Positions 19,067-28,821 of a stretch of DNA of 64,000 bases are shown piece by piece. The stretch is from an uncultured Vibrio sp. GTDB taxonomy: Bacteria > Pseudomonadota > Gammaproteobacteria > Enterobacterales > Vibrionaceae. The stretch's first letter is position 1. Every line of letters begins with the position of its first letter. Made by a program: the position numbers and the translations under genes. Under the pieces are notes generated by a model that worked only from the letters and a program-made list of their open reading frames with translations, made no database searches and had not been told where the DNA came from. The stretch covers positions 248,001 to 312,000 of the forward strand of contig CANNGN010000002.1 in the NCBI GenBank assembly GCA_947504195.1, given 5' to 3'.

Positions 19067-19227
19067 GAATTAAACCAGAATCAAATTGAAGCTGGCATTT
19101 TACTGATTCATTCACCAAACACAATGTTAATAAGCATTTGGGAATTGCGAATTTGTAACGAGGTTTGGTCTTGTCCACAAAGTGTCAATCTTCTGAAAGT
19201 CAATTTGGAATTCCCTAATCGCTGGTA

Positions 19228-21393
19228 TTAGCGTGTACGAGCCGCCAACTTAGATGCAAGAGAGTGAAGCTCAGGCAGTGCTTGATAAATAAGGTGCAAT
19301 TGTTGTAACACTAACTTAGCGGAGCTGTCATCGTCATCACGCCAACTGGCAAGTCGTTGTTGCAGTCCTTTACTGTCAATCTCTCTCGTGTCGCAGGTGG
19401 GAGATTGCTGTTGTAGCTGCTGGTGCACAAGAGCTAAATGTTGATGAATAACTCGATGCGAGTCCAAAATTAGCTTGTGGACAGATTCATCTTCCAGACG
19501 GTCTCTGTGTGCTCCTAGGGCGGAGATATAACTAAGTAAGGCATGATTGAGAGTTAGAAAGCGAAAGCTCTCGTCAGTCGCAGTATGGTAACGTCCCGGT
19601 TCTGCAAGCATGTTATTGATTGCGGCCGTTAACGCCGCATCTTGATTGTGTGCTTCGCGTCGGGCAATTCGATAGGATAAGCTGTCTTTTTTTCCAATGC
19701 GATACTGACCAATGATCTGTGCAAGATACACTCTATTTTTTTCTATCGCTTCTGCCATTACGATGTGTAACCTTCGTGCATGCCAATCGGGTAAAATAAA
19801 CGCGACCGCAAGTACGGCGAGAACACAGCCAATAACGGTGTCAAATAATCGCGGGATAATAATATTGAAACCCGCTCCAAGCTGGCTAAAGCAAAACAGG
19901 ACTAAAATGGTGATAAATCCCGTTGCAAAAGCGTAGTTGTTAATTCTAAATGAAAAGAAAAGTACGCCAGACACGACAATAAAAGTAACCTGGCTTTCTT
20001 GTGAAGGAAACAGAGAAAGCAACACGCTTCCGATAATCAGCCCGGAAATTGTCCCAATTATGCGCAGCGTAATACGCTGCTTTGTCGCGGCATAGTTCGG
20101 TTGGCATACAAATAATGTAGTGAGTAATATCCAATACCCGAGTGATAAGTCTAATCCTTGAATTACCCCGTATCCAGCGGTCAAGGCAACGGACATTCTT
20201 ATTGCATGTCGAAATAATAGTGACTCACGCGTTAAGTTGCTTTTAACGCGTCGCCACATATTTTCTAAGTTGTGGACATTGTGATCATCTAAATCTCTTT
20301 CATCCAATGCTTCAATTGTAGGTTGACTAATATTGTCGAGTTGCTTCGCGACGGTCGCTAAATTGTCGAATAAATAGCCCAGCTGGTTAAGTAGAGAATG
20401 CCACTCAGGATTTGACTGTTGTTTTAAATGGTCGAGAGAACGCTGCAATTCAGTCAGTGCTTTCGTTACGTTAGCATCATGTTGGTAAGCGTGATCGAGT
20501 TTGATGGATTTGCTTACGTCTCGGCAAGAACTGGCGAGGGATTCAATGACATATTTAAAGCGAAATAGCACATCACTGCGTTCAAATTGAGCGGCGAGAT
20601 CTTGATAGCGGTAATGAGTGGAGCTTACACGTTCATGAATATCTTGTGCGAGAAAATAAATATTGAGAAAGCGGTTTTGACTGGTGTGGATATTGCCACG
20701 TTTGGAACGCGTTAAAAACGTTGTTTTACAGTTATTTAATGCAATTACAGTGGTAGCATTAAGGTTTGCTTCTTTGATGCGATAAGGTTGAGGTGAAAAA
20801 TCATCCGATGGGTGAAATAACTCAGCTTTGAGATCGAGGTAATTGGCGATATTTTCGAAAACCAACGATAGACTGTGGCGCATAGGCTGGCGAGGTGCGA
20901 CCACAGCCCAAATCGTCGAGACAATGAAATACCAAATAGCGCCTGTAAGCAGCAATATAGGCTGAAGCCAATCGCTGCCATTTTGGTTGGCTCCAATCAT
21001 GGTGTAGATTGCGATCAACAATGATCCGAAGGAGATGCTGGCATAACGACTGCCGATCGCGCCAAGCATGGTGAAGCCAAAAGTGGAAATAAATAACCCA
21101 ATGGCAAAATAAACTGGATAGTCGAACAATATTTCAATGGAATAGGTCGCAATGGCAAAGCAGGGAAGTGTGAATGAAATTGCTTTAAATCGCCCAATCA
21201 GGCCATCATCTTGTTCTGCCAGCGCTGCGGCAATAACGCCTAAGATTAGCGGTGTAATCCAAACATGAGCTTGATAAAACCAAGTGGGGATGACGACACC
21301 CAATAGAGCAACTAAAATCATTAGTGCGTAGTTAATGGTTTTGTTGTTCAAATAGCTTCGTAGATGATGTGTGAATGAATTTAGGAGAGACAC
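19228..21393 (-). CDS. yccS: YccS-family FUSC membrane protein
   Basis: A 721-residue inner-membrane protein with two sets of about six transmembrane segments (residues about 25-165 and 395-530), each followed by a soluble helical domain. This duplicated layout and length match E. coli YccS/YhfK and the FUSC aromatic-acid exporter superfamily. The motif WILLTTLFVCQPNYAATKQR precedes the second membrane block, as in this family. The predicted role is efflux, but no substrate is established. The start is GTG at 21391-21393 with weak ribosome binding. It is divergent from helD, 177 nt away. Confidence 0.88.
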   Translation of the reverse strand: MSLLNSFTHHLRSYLNNKTINYALMILVALLGVVIPTWFYQAHVWITPLILGVIAAALAEQDDGLIGRFKAISFTLPCFAIATYSIEILFDYPVYFAIGLFISTFGFTMLGAIGSRYASISFGSLLIAIYTMIGANQNGSDWLQPILLLTGAIWYFIVSTIWAVVAPRQPMRHSLSLVFENIANYLDLKAELFHPSDDFSPQPYRIKEANLNATTVIALNNCKTTFLTRSKRGNIHTSQNRFLNIYFLAQDIHERVSSTHYRYQDLAAQFERSDVLFRFKYVIESLASSCRDVSKSIKLDHAYQHDANVTKALTELQRSLDHLKQQSNPEWHSLLNQLGYLFDNLATVAKQLDNISQPTIEALDERDLDDHNVHNLENMWRRVKSNLTRESLLFRHAIRMSVALTAGYGVIQGLDLSLGYWILLTTLFVCQPNYAATKQRITLRIIGTISGLIIGSVLLSLFPSQESQVTFIVVSGVLFFSFRINNYAFATGFITILVLFCFSQLGAGFNIIIPRLFDTVIGCVLAVLAVAFILPDWHARRLHIVMAEAIEKNRVYLAQIIGQYRIGKKDSLSYRIARREAHNQDAALTAAINNMLAEPGRYHTATDESFRFLTLNHALLSYISALGAHRDRLEDESVHKLILDSHRVIHQHLALVHQQLQQQSPTCDTREIDSKGLQQRLASWRDDDDSSAKLVLQQLHLIYQALPELHSLASKLAARTR

Positions 21394-21570
21394 TGGAAGT
21401 CAACAGTTAAGAAAGAACAATAGTATATTAGAATAAAACAAGATAGGTCGGATTGAAATAGCGCAGCAAGACTATTTACATGAGAATTGTCCCAAGAAAA
21501 CAATCACATTTTTTGGTCGTTTTTTTCGTTTGAGTTAACATACCCCCAAATACAGAAGAGAGTTTTCAGC

Positions 21571-23634
21571 ATGCAGCTACAGGCAAATCAGACTGCAAAA
21601 TATTTTATTAATGATGAATATTGTCAGGTTGAACTCGACAATGACACGGTCATTGTCAGTTCAGCCTTGATAGAAGAGCAAATTCCATTCAGCGTGTGGG
21701 ATGGTTCCATTCATATTCAACGTGGCATTTTTTGGGGGCAGTTGGTCTTTTATTCTCAGCCTAAAGATGGGAGCCGATATGCATGGGTAGTGCAAGGCTT
21801 ACCTTGGTCAAAATGTCGAGAATTTGCAAAAAACGCAATTACGTCTTACGAACAGTGGCACGAAGATCAATGCCAAAAATTACGCGAATTTTATCCTCGC
21901 TGGCGTAAGCAGTTACATCAACTTGAATTCAATTCAGGCTTTTTACGTCACTCAATGCTGATGGAATGGTGTGTATCAGTTGCCAAGGACCTCGAGTCAC
22001 TTGAGATGTCGATGGAAGAAATCCAGCAACGCATTCCCGATTTAATGGGTAACATTAGTGAATGGTTTGATCACTCAGCATCGAAATTAGATGTACGAAA
22101 CCAAGATTGGTTAGTCCAAGAGAGCCCAAAATGGAGTACGTTGTTTTCAGAGTTTGAGAGTTCTCCATTAAATACTTCTCAACAGAAAGCAATTTTGATG
22201 AATGACGATCACAACTTGATATTGGCTGGGGCTGGCTCGGGAAAAACCAGTGTGTTGACTGCTCGAGTTGCGTATTTACTGGAATCCGATCTCGCCACTG
22301 GCGATGATATTTTATTGCTCGCATTTGGGCGAGATGCGGCAAAAGAGATGGAAACTCGTATTCGTGGGAAAGTGGGACCAGCTGCGAATCATGTGCAAAT
22401 TAATACCTTTCATCAGTTAGGGCTGGCGATTATTAATCAGGTCGAAGAGCAGCGTGTACAGATCTCTTCAATTGCTACGGATGCAAAGAAAAAAACGAAA
22501 TGGTGTGCAGAATGGCTTAAGAAGCATTGGATGACACCGACTAATTTTAAACGCTGGCAGAAACACCTTGGGCAGTGGCCGATTGCGTATATTAAAGGCG
22601 ATGAAGAGCTAGGAAGTCATGTTGAAGACCCGAAGCTAATCCAGTGGCTGCTTAGGCAGTTAGAGCAATTGGCGATGCTAGGTAAAGGCAAAAAGGCGCT
22701 GCAAGAGCAGATCATTGACCATGCTGATTATACTCGTTTAAACAGCGAATTGGCTCTATGCTGGCCTTGTTATAAAGCTTGGAAAGAGATGCTAGAGGAA
22801 AGTGGTGAGTTAGATTTTGACAGCATGATCAGTAAAGCGACTCGTTATATTAAAAAAGGAAAATTTAAATCTCCTTGGCGCTTTATTATGGTGGATGAAT
22901 ATCAAGATATCTCTCCGGCTAGACTCGAGCTTATTGATGCCTTATGCCGTCAAGACAAAGGAAAAGCAACGCTTTTTGCCGTTGGTGATGACTGGCAATC
23001 GATTTACCAATTCGCGGGCTCAAATGTTTCTTTGACCACTGAGTTTAAAGAGCGTTTTGCTAATTCAACGATCAGTGAGCTCGATACGACGTATCGCTTT
23101 AATAACAAGATTGGTGAAGTGGCTAATCAGTTTGTGCAGCGAAATCCGAATCAATTAATCAAGACATTAAACAGTGTGGTTGAGCGTAAACGTAACAGTG
23201 TCTTTGTTGCGCCGCAAACGAGCATTGAAAAAATACTTGATCAAATTAATCGAGGTGCTGATGTCAGAAAGTCAGTCCTGTTTTTAGCTCGCACCAATAG
23301 TCAGCGTCCGGAGTTACTCTCTGATTGGGAAGAGACATATCGACAATTGAACCTGAGCTTTATGACATGCCATGGAAGCAAAGGCGCTGAAGCTGACTAT
23401 GTTATTGTTGTTAATGTCGATGAAGGGCAGTTTCCACTGCGAAACAAGACTCAATCTTTAGACGCTGTTTTGGTGGATAATGGTGACGACTATCCCGACT
23501 CTGAAGAGAGGCGGTTATTCTATGTCGCACTCACTCGAGCTCGAGAGAAGGTGTGGGTGACTCATACCACCGGAGGCTCAAGCTTTGTTAAAGAGCTATT
23601 ATCCGGTGATTATGATGTCTCAAAATCGAAGTAA
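21571..23634 (+). CDS. helD: DNA helicase IV (HelD)
   Basis: About 687 residues, matching the 684-residue E. coli HelD. It is a superfamily 1 UvrD-like 3'-5' helicase. Motif I is ILAGAGSGKTSVL, motif II is IMVDEYQDISPARLEL, motif III is GDDWQSIYQFAGS, and late motifs include CHGSKGAEADYV and YVALTRAREKVW. The N-terminal 200 residues are the HelD-specific extension. ATG 21571 is chosen on length; the frame is open from TTG 21487. The gene converges with mgsA, only 6 nt apart. Confidence 0.93.
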   Translation: MQLQANQTAKYFINDEYCQVELDNDTVIVSSALIEEQIPFSVWDGSIHIQRGIFWGQLVFYSQPKDGSRYAWVVQGLPWSKCREFAKNAITSYEQWHEDQCQKLREFYPRWRKQLHQLEFNSGFLRHSMLMEWCVSVAKDLESLEMSMEEIQQRIPDLMGNISEWFDHSASKLDVRNQDWLVQESPKWSTLFSEFESSPLNTSQQKAILMNDDHNLILAGAGSGKTSVLTARVAYLLESDLATGDDILLLAFGRDAAKEMETRIRGKVGPAANHVQINTFHQLGLAIINQVEEQRVQISSIATDAKKKTKWCAEWLKKHWMTPTNFKRWQKHLGQWPIAYIKGDEELGSHVEDPKLIQWLLRQLEQLAMLGKGKKALQEQIIDHADYTRLNSELALCWPCYKAWKEMLEESGELDFDSMISKATRYIKKGKFKSPWRFIMVDEYQDISPARLELIDALCRQDKGKATLFAVGDDWQSIYQFAGSNVSLTTEFKERFANSTISELDTTYRFNNKIGEVANQFVQRNPNQLIKTLNSVVERKRNSVFVAPQTSIEKILDQINRGADVRKSVLFLARTNSQRPELLSDWEETYRQLNLSFMTCHGSKGAEADYVIVVNVDEGQFPLRNKTQSLDAVLVDNGDDYPDSEERRLFYVALTRAREKVWVTHTTGGSSFVKELLSGDYDVSKSK

Positions 23635-23640
23635 TGTGCG

Positions 23641-24096
23641 TTATTTTCTCTCTTCGAGATAAGCCTGATAATCGGGAATTTCAATGGTAACTTCTTGGTC
23701 TAGTAAATCAGACGCGAACATAAAGTCTGCAGAGGCTTCATTCGTTGCAATTGGAATATTCCAAACACTGGCAATACGTAATAGTGCTTTAACATCCGGA
23801 TCATGCGGAACGGCATTTAGGGGATCCCAAAAGAAGATAAGGATATCTATTTTCCCCTCTGCAATAAGAGCGCCAAGCTGCTGATCTCCCCCCATTGGTC
23901 CGCTGATTAACGATTTTATAGCGAGACCCATTTTTTGGCTTAAAATATGTCCAGTTGTTCCAGTGGCATAAAGAAAATGCTTTTGCAGTTCGCTTTTATT
24001 GTTGCCAACCCAGCGGAGTAAATCCTTTTTGCAGTGATCGTGTGCAACCAGTGCAACGTGTTTGTTTGCAGGAAGGATTCGTGTTGTTTTTTGCAT
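23641..24096 (-). CDS. mgsA: Methylglyoxal synthase
   Basis: A 151-residue enzyme converting dihydroxyacetone phosphate to methylglyoxal, a bypass of lower glycolysis under phosphate limitation or sugar-phosphate stress. Family motifs: [37 protein letters not shown] with the catalytic Asp, and [20 protein letters not shown]. Length equals the E. coli enzyme. A 10-bp inverted repeat lies about 60 nt upstream. Cytoplasmic. Confidence 0.95.
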   Translation of the reverse strand: MQKTTRILPANKHVALVAHDHCKKDLLRWVGNNKSELQKHFLYATGTTGHILSQKMGLAIKSLISGPMGGDQQLGALIAEGKIDILIFFWDPLNAVPHDPDVKALLRIASVWNIPIATNEASADFMFASDLLDQEVTIEIPDYQAYLEERK

Positions 24097-24155
24097 TGTT
24101 CAATTTCCTAGATTGATGACGTACTCAACGTTATATACGATATGTAGGACGGTAA

Positions 24156-24180
24156 TCAAATAATTAGCCCAATTATTTGA
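24156..24180. repeat. Inverted repeat upstream of mgsA
   Basis: TCAAATAATT (24156-24165) is repeated inverted as AATTATTTGA (24171-24180) around AGCCC. It lies 60 nt from the mgsA start and could be an operator or an AT-rich hairpin. No family assignment. Confidence 0.5.
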
Positions 24181-24224
24181 GACGCCGTTTTGAAATCATT
24201 GCGAATGTCTGATAAATGCCAGTG

Positions 24225-24253
24225 AAACACCGTAACAACATCATACGGTGTTT
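24225..24253 (-). terminator. Hairpin after glgC
   Basis: AAACACCGTA pairs perfectly with TACGGTGTTT around a 9-nt loop, starting 15 nt beyond the glgC stop. The T-tract after it is short, so termination strength is uncertain. Confidence 0.6.
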
Positions 24254-24267
24254 GCTGAGAAAGGTAT

Positions 24268-25482
24268 TTAGAATTCGTAACCTTCTGGAATGACGACGAT
24301 GCCTTTTTCAGAAATATGAAAGCGTTTCGCGTCTTCTGCGTTATCGATTCCAATCTGAGTGTGAGCGGGGACGCGAACGTGTTTATCAATAATACAGTTG
24401 ATCAACTGACACCCTTCGTTTATTTCGACATCATCGAAAATAATACAATTCATCAAGGTGGCGCTGTCTTTGATGACGACGTTTGACGAAATAATACTAT
24501 GCTGAACCGAACCACCCGAATTAATGACACCGTTAGCGATGATTGAATTAATGAAAATGCCCTCGTTTCCTGTAACAGACGAAACCGTACGAGCGGGTGG
24601 AAACTGCGGTTCATAAGTGCGAATTGCCCAATCGCGTTGATAAAGGTTCATCGGTGGAACAGGTTCTAGAAGATCCATATTGGCATCATAGAAAGAGTCG
24701 ATAGTGCCGACATCACGCCAGTAATTATCTTTTGCTACACGCCCCTTATCGCCGCAGAAGTTGTAGGCAAAAACAGACTGAGTATCAATCAACTGAGGGA
24801 TAATATCTTTACCAAAGTCGTGATTTGACCCTTCGTCCAGAGAATCTTTTTCCAAGGCTTGTTTTAAGATTTCCATATTGAAAATATAGATTCCCATTGA
24901 CGCGAGACTTTTATCGGGATCGCCAGGGATGGAAGATGGATCGATAGGCTTTTCGACAAAAGAAGTAATGCGTTCATCGCCATCAACTCCGACGATGCCA
25001 AATGCCGATGCCTCATTCCTAGGGACTGTCATACAGGCAACGGTTAACAATGCATTGCTTTGTTTGTGTTCTTCTAACATCGCGGCGTAATCCATCTTAT
25101 AGATATGATCGCCGGACAGTACCACCACGTAGTTTGCGTCACTACGTTCTAGTAACCATAGGTTGTGATATATAGCATCTGCAGTGCCTTCATACCATGC
25201 ACCACCTTTGCGCATTTGTGGGGGTACGACAGTGACATATTCGCCTAATTCAGGGTTGAAAATGGACCACCCATCACGGAGGTGTTTTTGGAGCGAGTGT
25301 GATTTGTATTGCGTTAGCACTAATATTTTTCGTAAACCCGAATGAAGGCAGTTAGTAAGAGTGAAATCGATAATTCGATACTTGCCCCCGAAAGGAACCG
25401 CGGGTTTTGCTCTATCATCAGTTAATGGTGCGAGACGAGATCCCATACCTCCAGCTAACACAATAGTTAATGTGTCTTGCAT
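24268..25482 (-). CDS. glgC: Glucose-1-phosphate adenylyltransferase
   Basis: A 404-residue ADP-glucose pyrophosphorylase, the committed step of glycogen synthesis from ATP and glucose 1-phosphate. Signatures: AGGMGSRLAPLTDDRAKPAV (nucleotide binding), GGKYRIIDFTLTNC, WYEGTADAIYHN, VVVLSGDHIYKMDY, and VEKPIDP. A C-terminal left-handed beta-helix is suggested by the hexapeptide-like INSIIANGVI/IISSNVVI region. The length is slightly below that of E. coli GlgC (431). AGGAGA precedes the ATG. No other glg gene is adjacent, so regulation is probably separate from a main glycogen operon. Confidence 0.95.
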   Translation of the reverse strand: MQDTLTIVLAGGMGSRLAPLTDDRAKPAVPFGGKYRIIDFTLTNCLHSGLRKILVLTQYKSHSLQKHLRDGWSIFNPELGEYVTVVPPQMRKGGAWYEGTADAIYHNLWLLERSDANYVVVLSGDHIYKMDYAAMLEEHKQSNALLTVACMTVPRNEASAFGIVGVDGDERITSFVEKPIDPSSIPGDPDKSLASMGIYIFNMEILKQALEKDSLDEGSNHDFGKDIIPQLIDTQSVFAYNFCGDKGRVAKDNYWRDVGTIDSFYDANMDLLEPVPPMNLYQRDWAIRTYEPQFPPARTVSSVTGNEGIFINSIIANGVINSGGSVQHSIISSNVVIKDSATLMNCIIFDDVEINEGCQLINCIIDKHVRVPAHTQIGIDNAEDAKRFHISEKGIVVIPEGYEF

Positions 25483-25887
25483 CTATTCAATCTCCTAAAT
25501 GTCCGATATTTCAGCGAGGGTTACTTTGGAACTACAAGTTTCAAGCCAAGTTCGCATTCCCCACCACGACTGGCATTGCTACCGTGACAACACCGTATTA
25601 GCACTACACTTGTGCATCGAGTCGTATAATGCGTTTTATTGGTGCGGCAGATGGCACAATATGATTCATCATCCTACAGTGTATATAAACAAGGTGGAAT
25701 AGCCTCTATTTCTATAGGGATAGTTTTTTAGAATTCGTTTTGAAAAATAACATCGATAATAGGATGAGACTTTGTGTCGACTTCTCTAAGGGGCGAGAGC
25801 ATGGCCATGAGATTTGAGGGTTTTGAGAATAGGTTAAGCTTTTTCTTTCGCTGCCGATATAAAGCCATGAAGCTATAAGGATGAAAT
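25483..25887. other. Intergenic region upstream of glgC
   Basis: 405 nt between divergent genes, presumably carrying both promoters. A 67-codon frame at 25499-25702 lacks a ribosome binding site and protein-like composition and is not accepted. I found no confident operator or RNA element. Confidence 0.4.
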
Positions 25888-26568
25888 ATGAAAAAGGTAT
25901 TGATGGTTGTGTTGCTCTTATTAGGGTTAGGAGCTGCTGGTGCCGGTTATTATTTGTTTGTGAAGAAACCCCAGCAAGAGGCTATAGCGGCAGCAGAATT
26001 GGCAGCGAAAGAGGCTCAAAAACTAGAAGAAGCTAACGCTCAAGCGAACCAAGCTCCGCAAGAGCCTGCTGTTTCAACACGTGTAAATACGTATTATTTT
26101 GTCAATCAGAGGCGTTTGCCAGTGCGAAATCAGCCTGATGACAAAGTTTACCCAGACCGTTATCTCTATAAGAGTGAATCAATCAATGTCATCGAAATTA
26201 AAGATGGTTGGGGGCGAATTTCGGGTTACTACACCTTAAATGATGGGGATAAAGAGTACGCCGAATGGATCAAAATGGATGGTGTTGTTGATTGGGTGCC
26301 GATAATAACCAAAGAAGAACGAGATGAAATGCTCACCAGTTACATAGGAAAATCCGATAATTTTCATATGTATAAAGAAAAATTCTTTACGATCACAGAC
26401 AGTTTGATCAAAGAGAAAATATGCACTCCAGAAGACTTTGAAGAGGTACAAGGGTGGATGCGTTCGATAAACTACAAGGAACGAAATGTGTATTTTGTTT
26501 ATTGTGGAGGATTGCGCGTCAGCGATAAGATCTATTTTGATGTCGATAGTGGAGAAATGTTTTACTGA
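25888..26568 (+). CDS. Membrane-anchored SH3-like hypothetical protein
   Basis: A 226-residue protein. Residues about 4-25 form an uncleaved membrane anchor (VLMVVLLLLGLGAAGAGYYL), followed by a charged Ala/Glu-rich linker (about 30-60). A periplasmic domain then begins; the segment RRLPVRNQPDDKVY…VIEIKDGWGRISGY…EWIKMDGVVDW looks like a bacterial SH3 domain. The C-terminal part (about 150-226) contains two cysteines (KICTPEDF and YFVYCGG) that could form a disulfide. AAGGATG precedes the ATG. Family not recognised; cell-envelope role is inferred from topology only. Confidence 0.7.
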   Translation: MKKVLMVVLLLLGLGAAGAGYYLFVKKPQQEAIAAAELAAKEAQKLEEANAQANQAPQEPAVSTRVNTYYFVNQRRLPVRNQPDDKVYPDRYLYKSESINVIEIKDGWGRISGYYTLNDGDKEYAEWIKMDGVVDWVPIITKEERDEMLTSYIGKSDNFHMYKEKFFTITDSLIKEKICTPEDFEEVQGWMRSINYKERNVYFVYCGGLRVSDKIYFDVDSGEMFY

Positions 26569-26606
26569 GGCCTTTCTTGTCCAGATGCAGATGCTAGCTT
26601 CCAAAA

Positions 26607-26644
26607 GCAGCTAGAAATATGACCATAGGGTATTTTCTAGCTGC
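26607..26644. terminator. Hairpin between convergent genes
   Basis: GCAGCTAGAAA (26607-26617) pairs with TTTCTAGCTGC (26634-26644). On the minus strand it is followed by TTTT, suiting the LysE-family gene; it may also stop the SH3-like gene. Confidence 0.65.
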
Positions 26645-26667
26645 GTTAGTCTATAGTTCCCTAAGAC

Positions 26668-27300
26668 TTACCCTAATGCCAGCCACACACCAACGCCCAT
26701 CATTAACGTTCCTGAAATTCGATTCATCAATACAACGTTATTTTTGTTGAGAAGTGCTTTTCGTAAGGTTTGTCCACCTGTGGCATAAAGCATTAAACAG
26801 ATGAATTCAAACAACAGAATAATACTAATTAATATGCTGGCTTGAGGTAGTAACGCACGATCTGTTTGGATAAAGGGAGGTAATAGTGCAATAAAAAATG
26901 CCCACCCTTTCGGGTTTGCAATCGCAGTAATAAAACCTTGATTCGCTAAGCTATAGAAAGAGGGCTCGAGTTTTGCGTCTAAATCTTCTGGGATCGCCAG
27001 TTTTCCTCGTGAACGCCACATTTGAGTGCCAAGGTAAAATAGATACGCTGCGCCAGCCGTTTTTAATAGCAGAAATATTTGCGGGTGGTTTAACAAAATA
27101 GCGGCAACGCCAATAATGGCAGCACTTGCGACGAGTCCAACACCAATAAGCTCACCGGCCATCATATACATACTTTTACGCACACCAATGGTCATCCCTA
27201 GTGTGAGAGCAAGAGTCATGCACATTCCTGGAGTGGCAGAAACAAAGAAAAAGGTTGGTATAAAGACCAATAAAACAGATATATCCATATATACGTTCAT
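26668..27300 (-). CDS. LysE/RhtB-family amino-acid exporter
   Basis: A 210-residue polytopic membrane protein with about six hydrophobic segments. The N-terminal signature FVSATPGMCMTLALTLGMTIGVRKS and NPKGWAFFIALLPPFI are typical of the RhtB branch of LysE transporters, which export amino acids such as homoserine or threonine, and related molecules. The substrate cannot be told. It is a single gene flanked by the MacAB operon upstream on the same strand and the SH3-like gene facing it. Confidence 0.87.
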   Translation of the reverse strand: MNVYMDISVLLVFIPTFFFVSATPGMCMTLALTLGMTIGVRKSMYMMAGELIGVGLVASAAIIGVAAILLNHPQIFLLLKTAGAAYLFYLGTQMWRSRGKLAIPEDLDAKLEPSFYSLANQGFITAIANPKGWAFFIALLPPFIQTDRALLPQASILISIILLFEFICLMLYATGGQTLRKALLNKNNVVLMNRISGTLMMGVGVWLALG

Positions 27301-27379
27301 CGTGTGAAAACCGAACTCTATTTATACGTACAAAGTGTGATCTAAATCAAGCACTTAATTGTGAATTCGAAAAATAAGA

Positions 27380-27409
27380 TAAAAAGGAAGCCGAAAGTGG
27401 TGTTCGGCT
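27380..27409 (-). terminator. Terminator of the macAB operon
   Basis: On the minus strand AGCCGAA…TTCGGCT forms a 7-bp stem followed after three bases by TTTTTATC, directly after the outer-membrane factor stop codon. Confidence 0.75.
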
Positions 27410-27420
27410 GAGGCGATCGT

Positions 27421-28818
27421 TTACTCGGTGGAGACTTGTGGAGCGATATCCCTTCCGCCAAGGGCTTGATACAAAGTTGCTTGAACATTGTATTGATTAT
27501 AGTGGTTTTCAAGTAGGCTTTCTTCCGCTTCACGTAATGTTTCTTGGGCATCTAACCAATCTTGAATACTGACTGCCCCGTGCCGATATTGACTTGCGTA
27601 GATCCGCTCGGTGGCCTGCGCAGCTTGGTATTGTTCATCAAGTTTTATCCCTTGATATTGATAGTGTGAACGAGCAGACAATGCATTATTCACATCTTCA
27701 AAGGCACTGTAGAGCGTTTGACGATAAATGATCAAAGCCGCTTGAGTTTCTAACTGGCTGACTTCTTGATTGAGCTTCAGTTCATTCCATTGTAAGAATG
27801 GCAACGCCAAGCTGGCCCCTAATGTTCCGAGTGGATCCGTCAACAGTTCACTAAGACTTGTGCTGCTATCACTGATTGAGCCCGTCAATGTCAGGGTTGG
27901 GAAATAGGCGGTTGTTGTCGCTTTTTCATCGGAAAGTGCCGACTTTAATTCGTAAAGTGCCGCTTTTACATCCGGGCGACGAGCTAGAATATCCGCGGGT
28001 AATCCAGCTGTTATTTCGGGTAACTCAGCCGTCGACAAAGTATCGACAAACTGTAATGTGTTTTCTGGCGTCTGTTTAAGTAGGAAAGCCAATGAGTTAG
28101 AGGCTTCAACACGTTGTTGAAGCAGTTCACTATGGTTGGCTTCTTGTCCCGCTAGATTACGTTTGGACTCCAATACATTAAGTTGGGAAACGGCACCCGA
28201 GCGGTATTGTTTTTCCGTGAGAGCGAGCGTTTGACGTGCGTAATCTAAGCTTTTATCGCTCAGTGTAATTCGAGTGTTTAAATAGCCAATTTGCCAGTAC
28301 AGAGATGCACTGGTTGCAACGAGTGATTGAGCGGTACTTTCTCTATCCTCGGCACTTGCCATTGCTAACCATTGATCGGCTTCTATTTCTGAGGACACTC
28401 GTCCCCAAAGATCGAGTTCATAGCTCAGTGATACATCGGCGGCATAGCGATTTGATGTATTGCCAGAACTTAATCCGATGCTTTTGGACCCATCGATGCT
28501 GGATGAAATCTGCGGGTATTTATCACTCGAGGTTAAACCGGCATTCAATCGTGCTATTCGCAATGTCAGTGTCGCAAGGGCAAGGTCATCATTTTCCTTG
28601 AGTACTGTGTTAATCAATTCTGTTAATTTGGGATCATTGAACTTCAACCACCAAGGATCGATATGTGTTACAGGGTTACTTTCAACGGCCCAATGCTCTG
28701 GTATTGTCGTGACTTCTTCCACTGTCATGTGTTCGGGAGTTGAGCTGCACCCAATCATGAGAATCGAACTTAAGCCGACTAAACCTAACTTTACCGTAAG
28801 CTTGTTATTTTTATTCAT
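27421..28818 (-). CDS. NodT-family outer-membrane efflux lipoprotein
   Basis: A 465-residue TolC-like outer-membrane factor. A lipoprotein signal ends at MIGC with Cys24 as the predicted lipidation site. Repeated Leu-rich coiled-coil segments and the duplicated motif ATLTLRIARLNAG…LSYELDLWGRVSSEIEADQ are typical of the NodT/OprM family; PADILARRPDVKAALYEL is another hallmark. It follows macB after 3 nt and supplies the exit duct for the MacAB pump. Confidence 0.92.
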   Translation of the reverse strand: MNKNNKLTVKLGLVGLSSILMIGCSSTPEHMTVEEVTTIPEHWAVESNPVTHIDPWWLKFNDPKLTELINTVLKENDDLALATLTLRIARLNAGLTSSDKYPQISSSIDGSKSIGLSSGNTSNRYAADVSLSYELDLWGRVSSEIEADQWLAMASAEDRESTAQSLVATSASLYWQIGYLNTRITLSDKSLDYARQTLALTEKQYRSGAVSQLNVLESKRNLAGQEANHSELLQQRVEASNSLAFLLKQTPENTLQFVDTLSTAELPEITAGLPADILARRPDVKAALYELKSALSDEKATTTAYFPTLTLTGSISDSSTSLSELLTDPLGTLGASLALPFLQWNELKLNQEVSQLETQAALIIYRQTLYSAFEDVNNALSARSHYQYQGIKLDEQYQAAQATERIYASQYRHGAVSIQDWLDAQETLREAEESLLENHYNQYNVQATLYQALGGRDIAPQVSTE

Positions 28819-28821
28819 GGG

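Noticed and set aside
25499..25702. 67-codon frame upstream of glgC
   Set aside because: No ribosome binding site, odd Cys/His/Trp-rich composition, and it lies in the promoter region.
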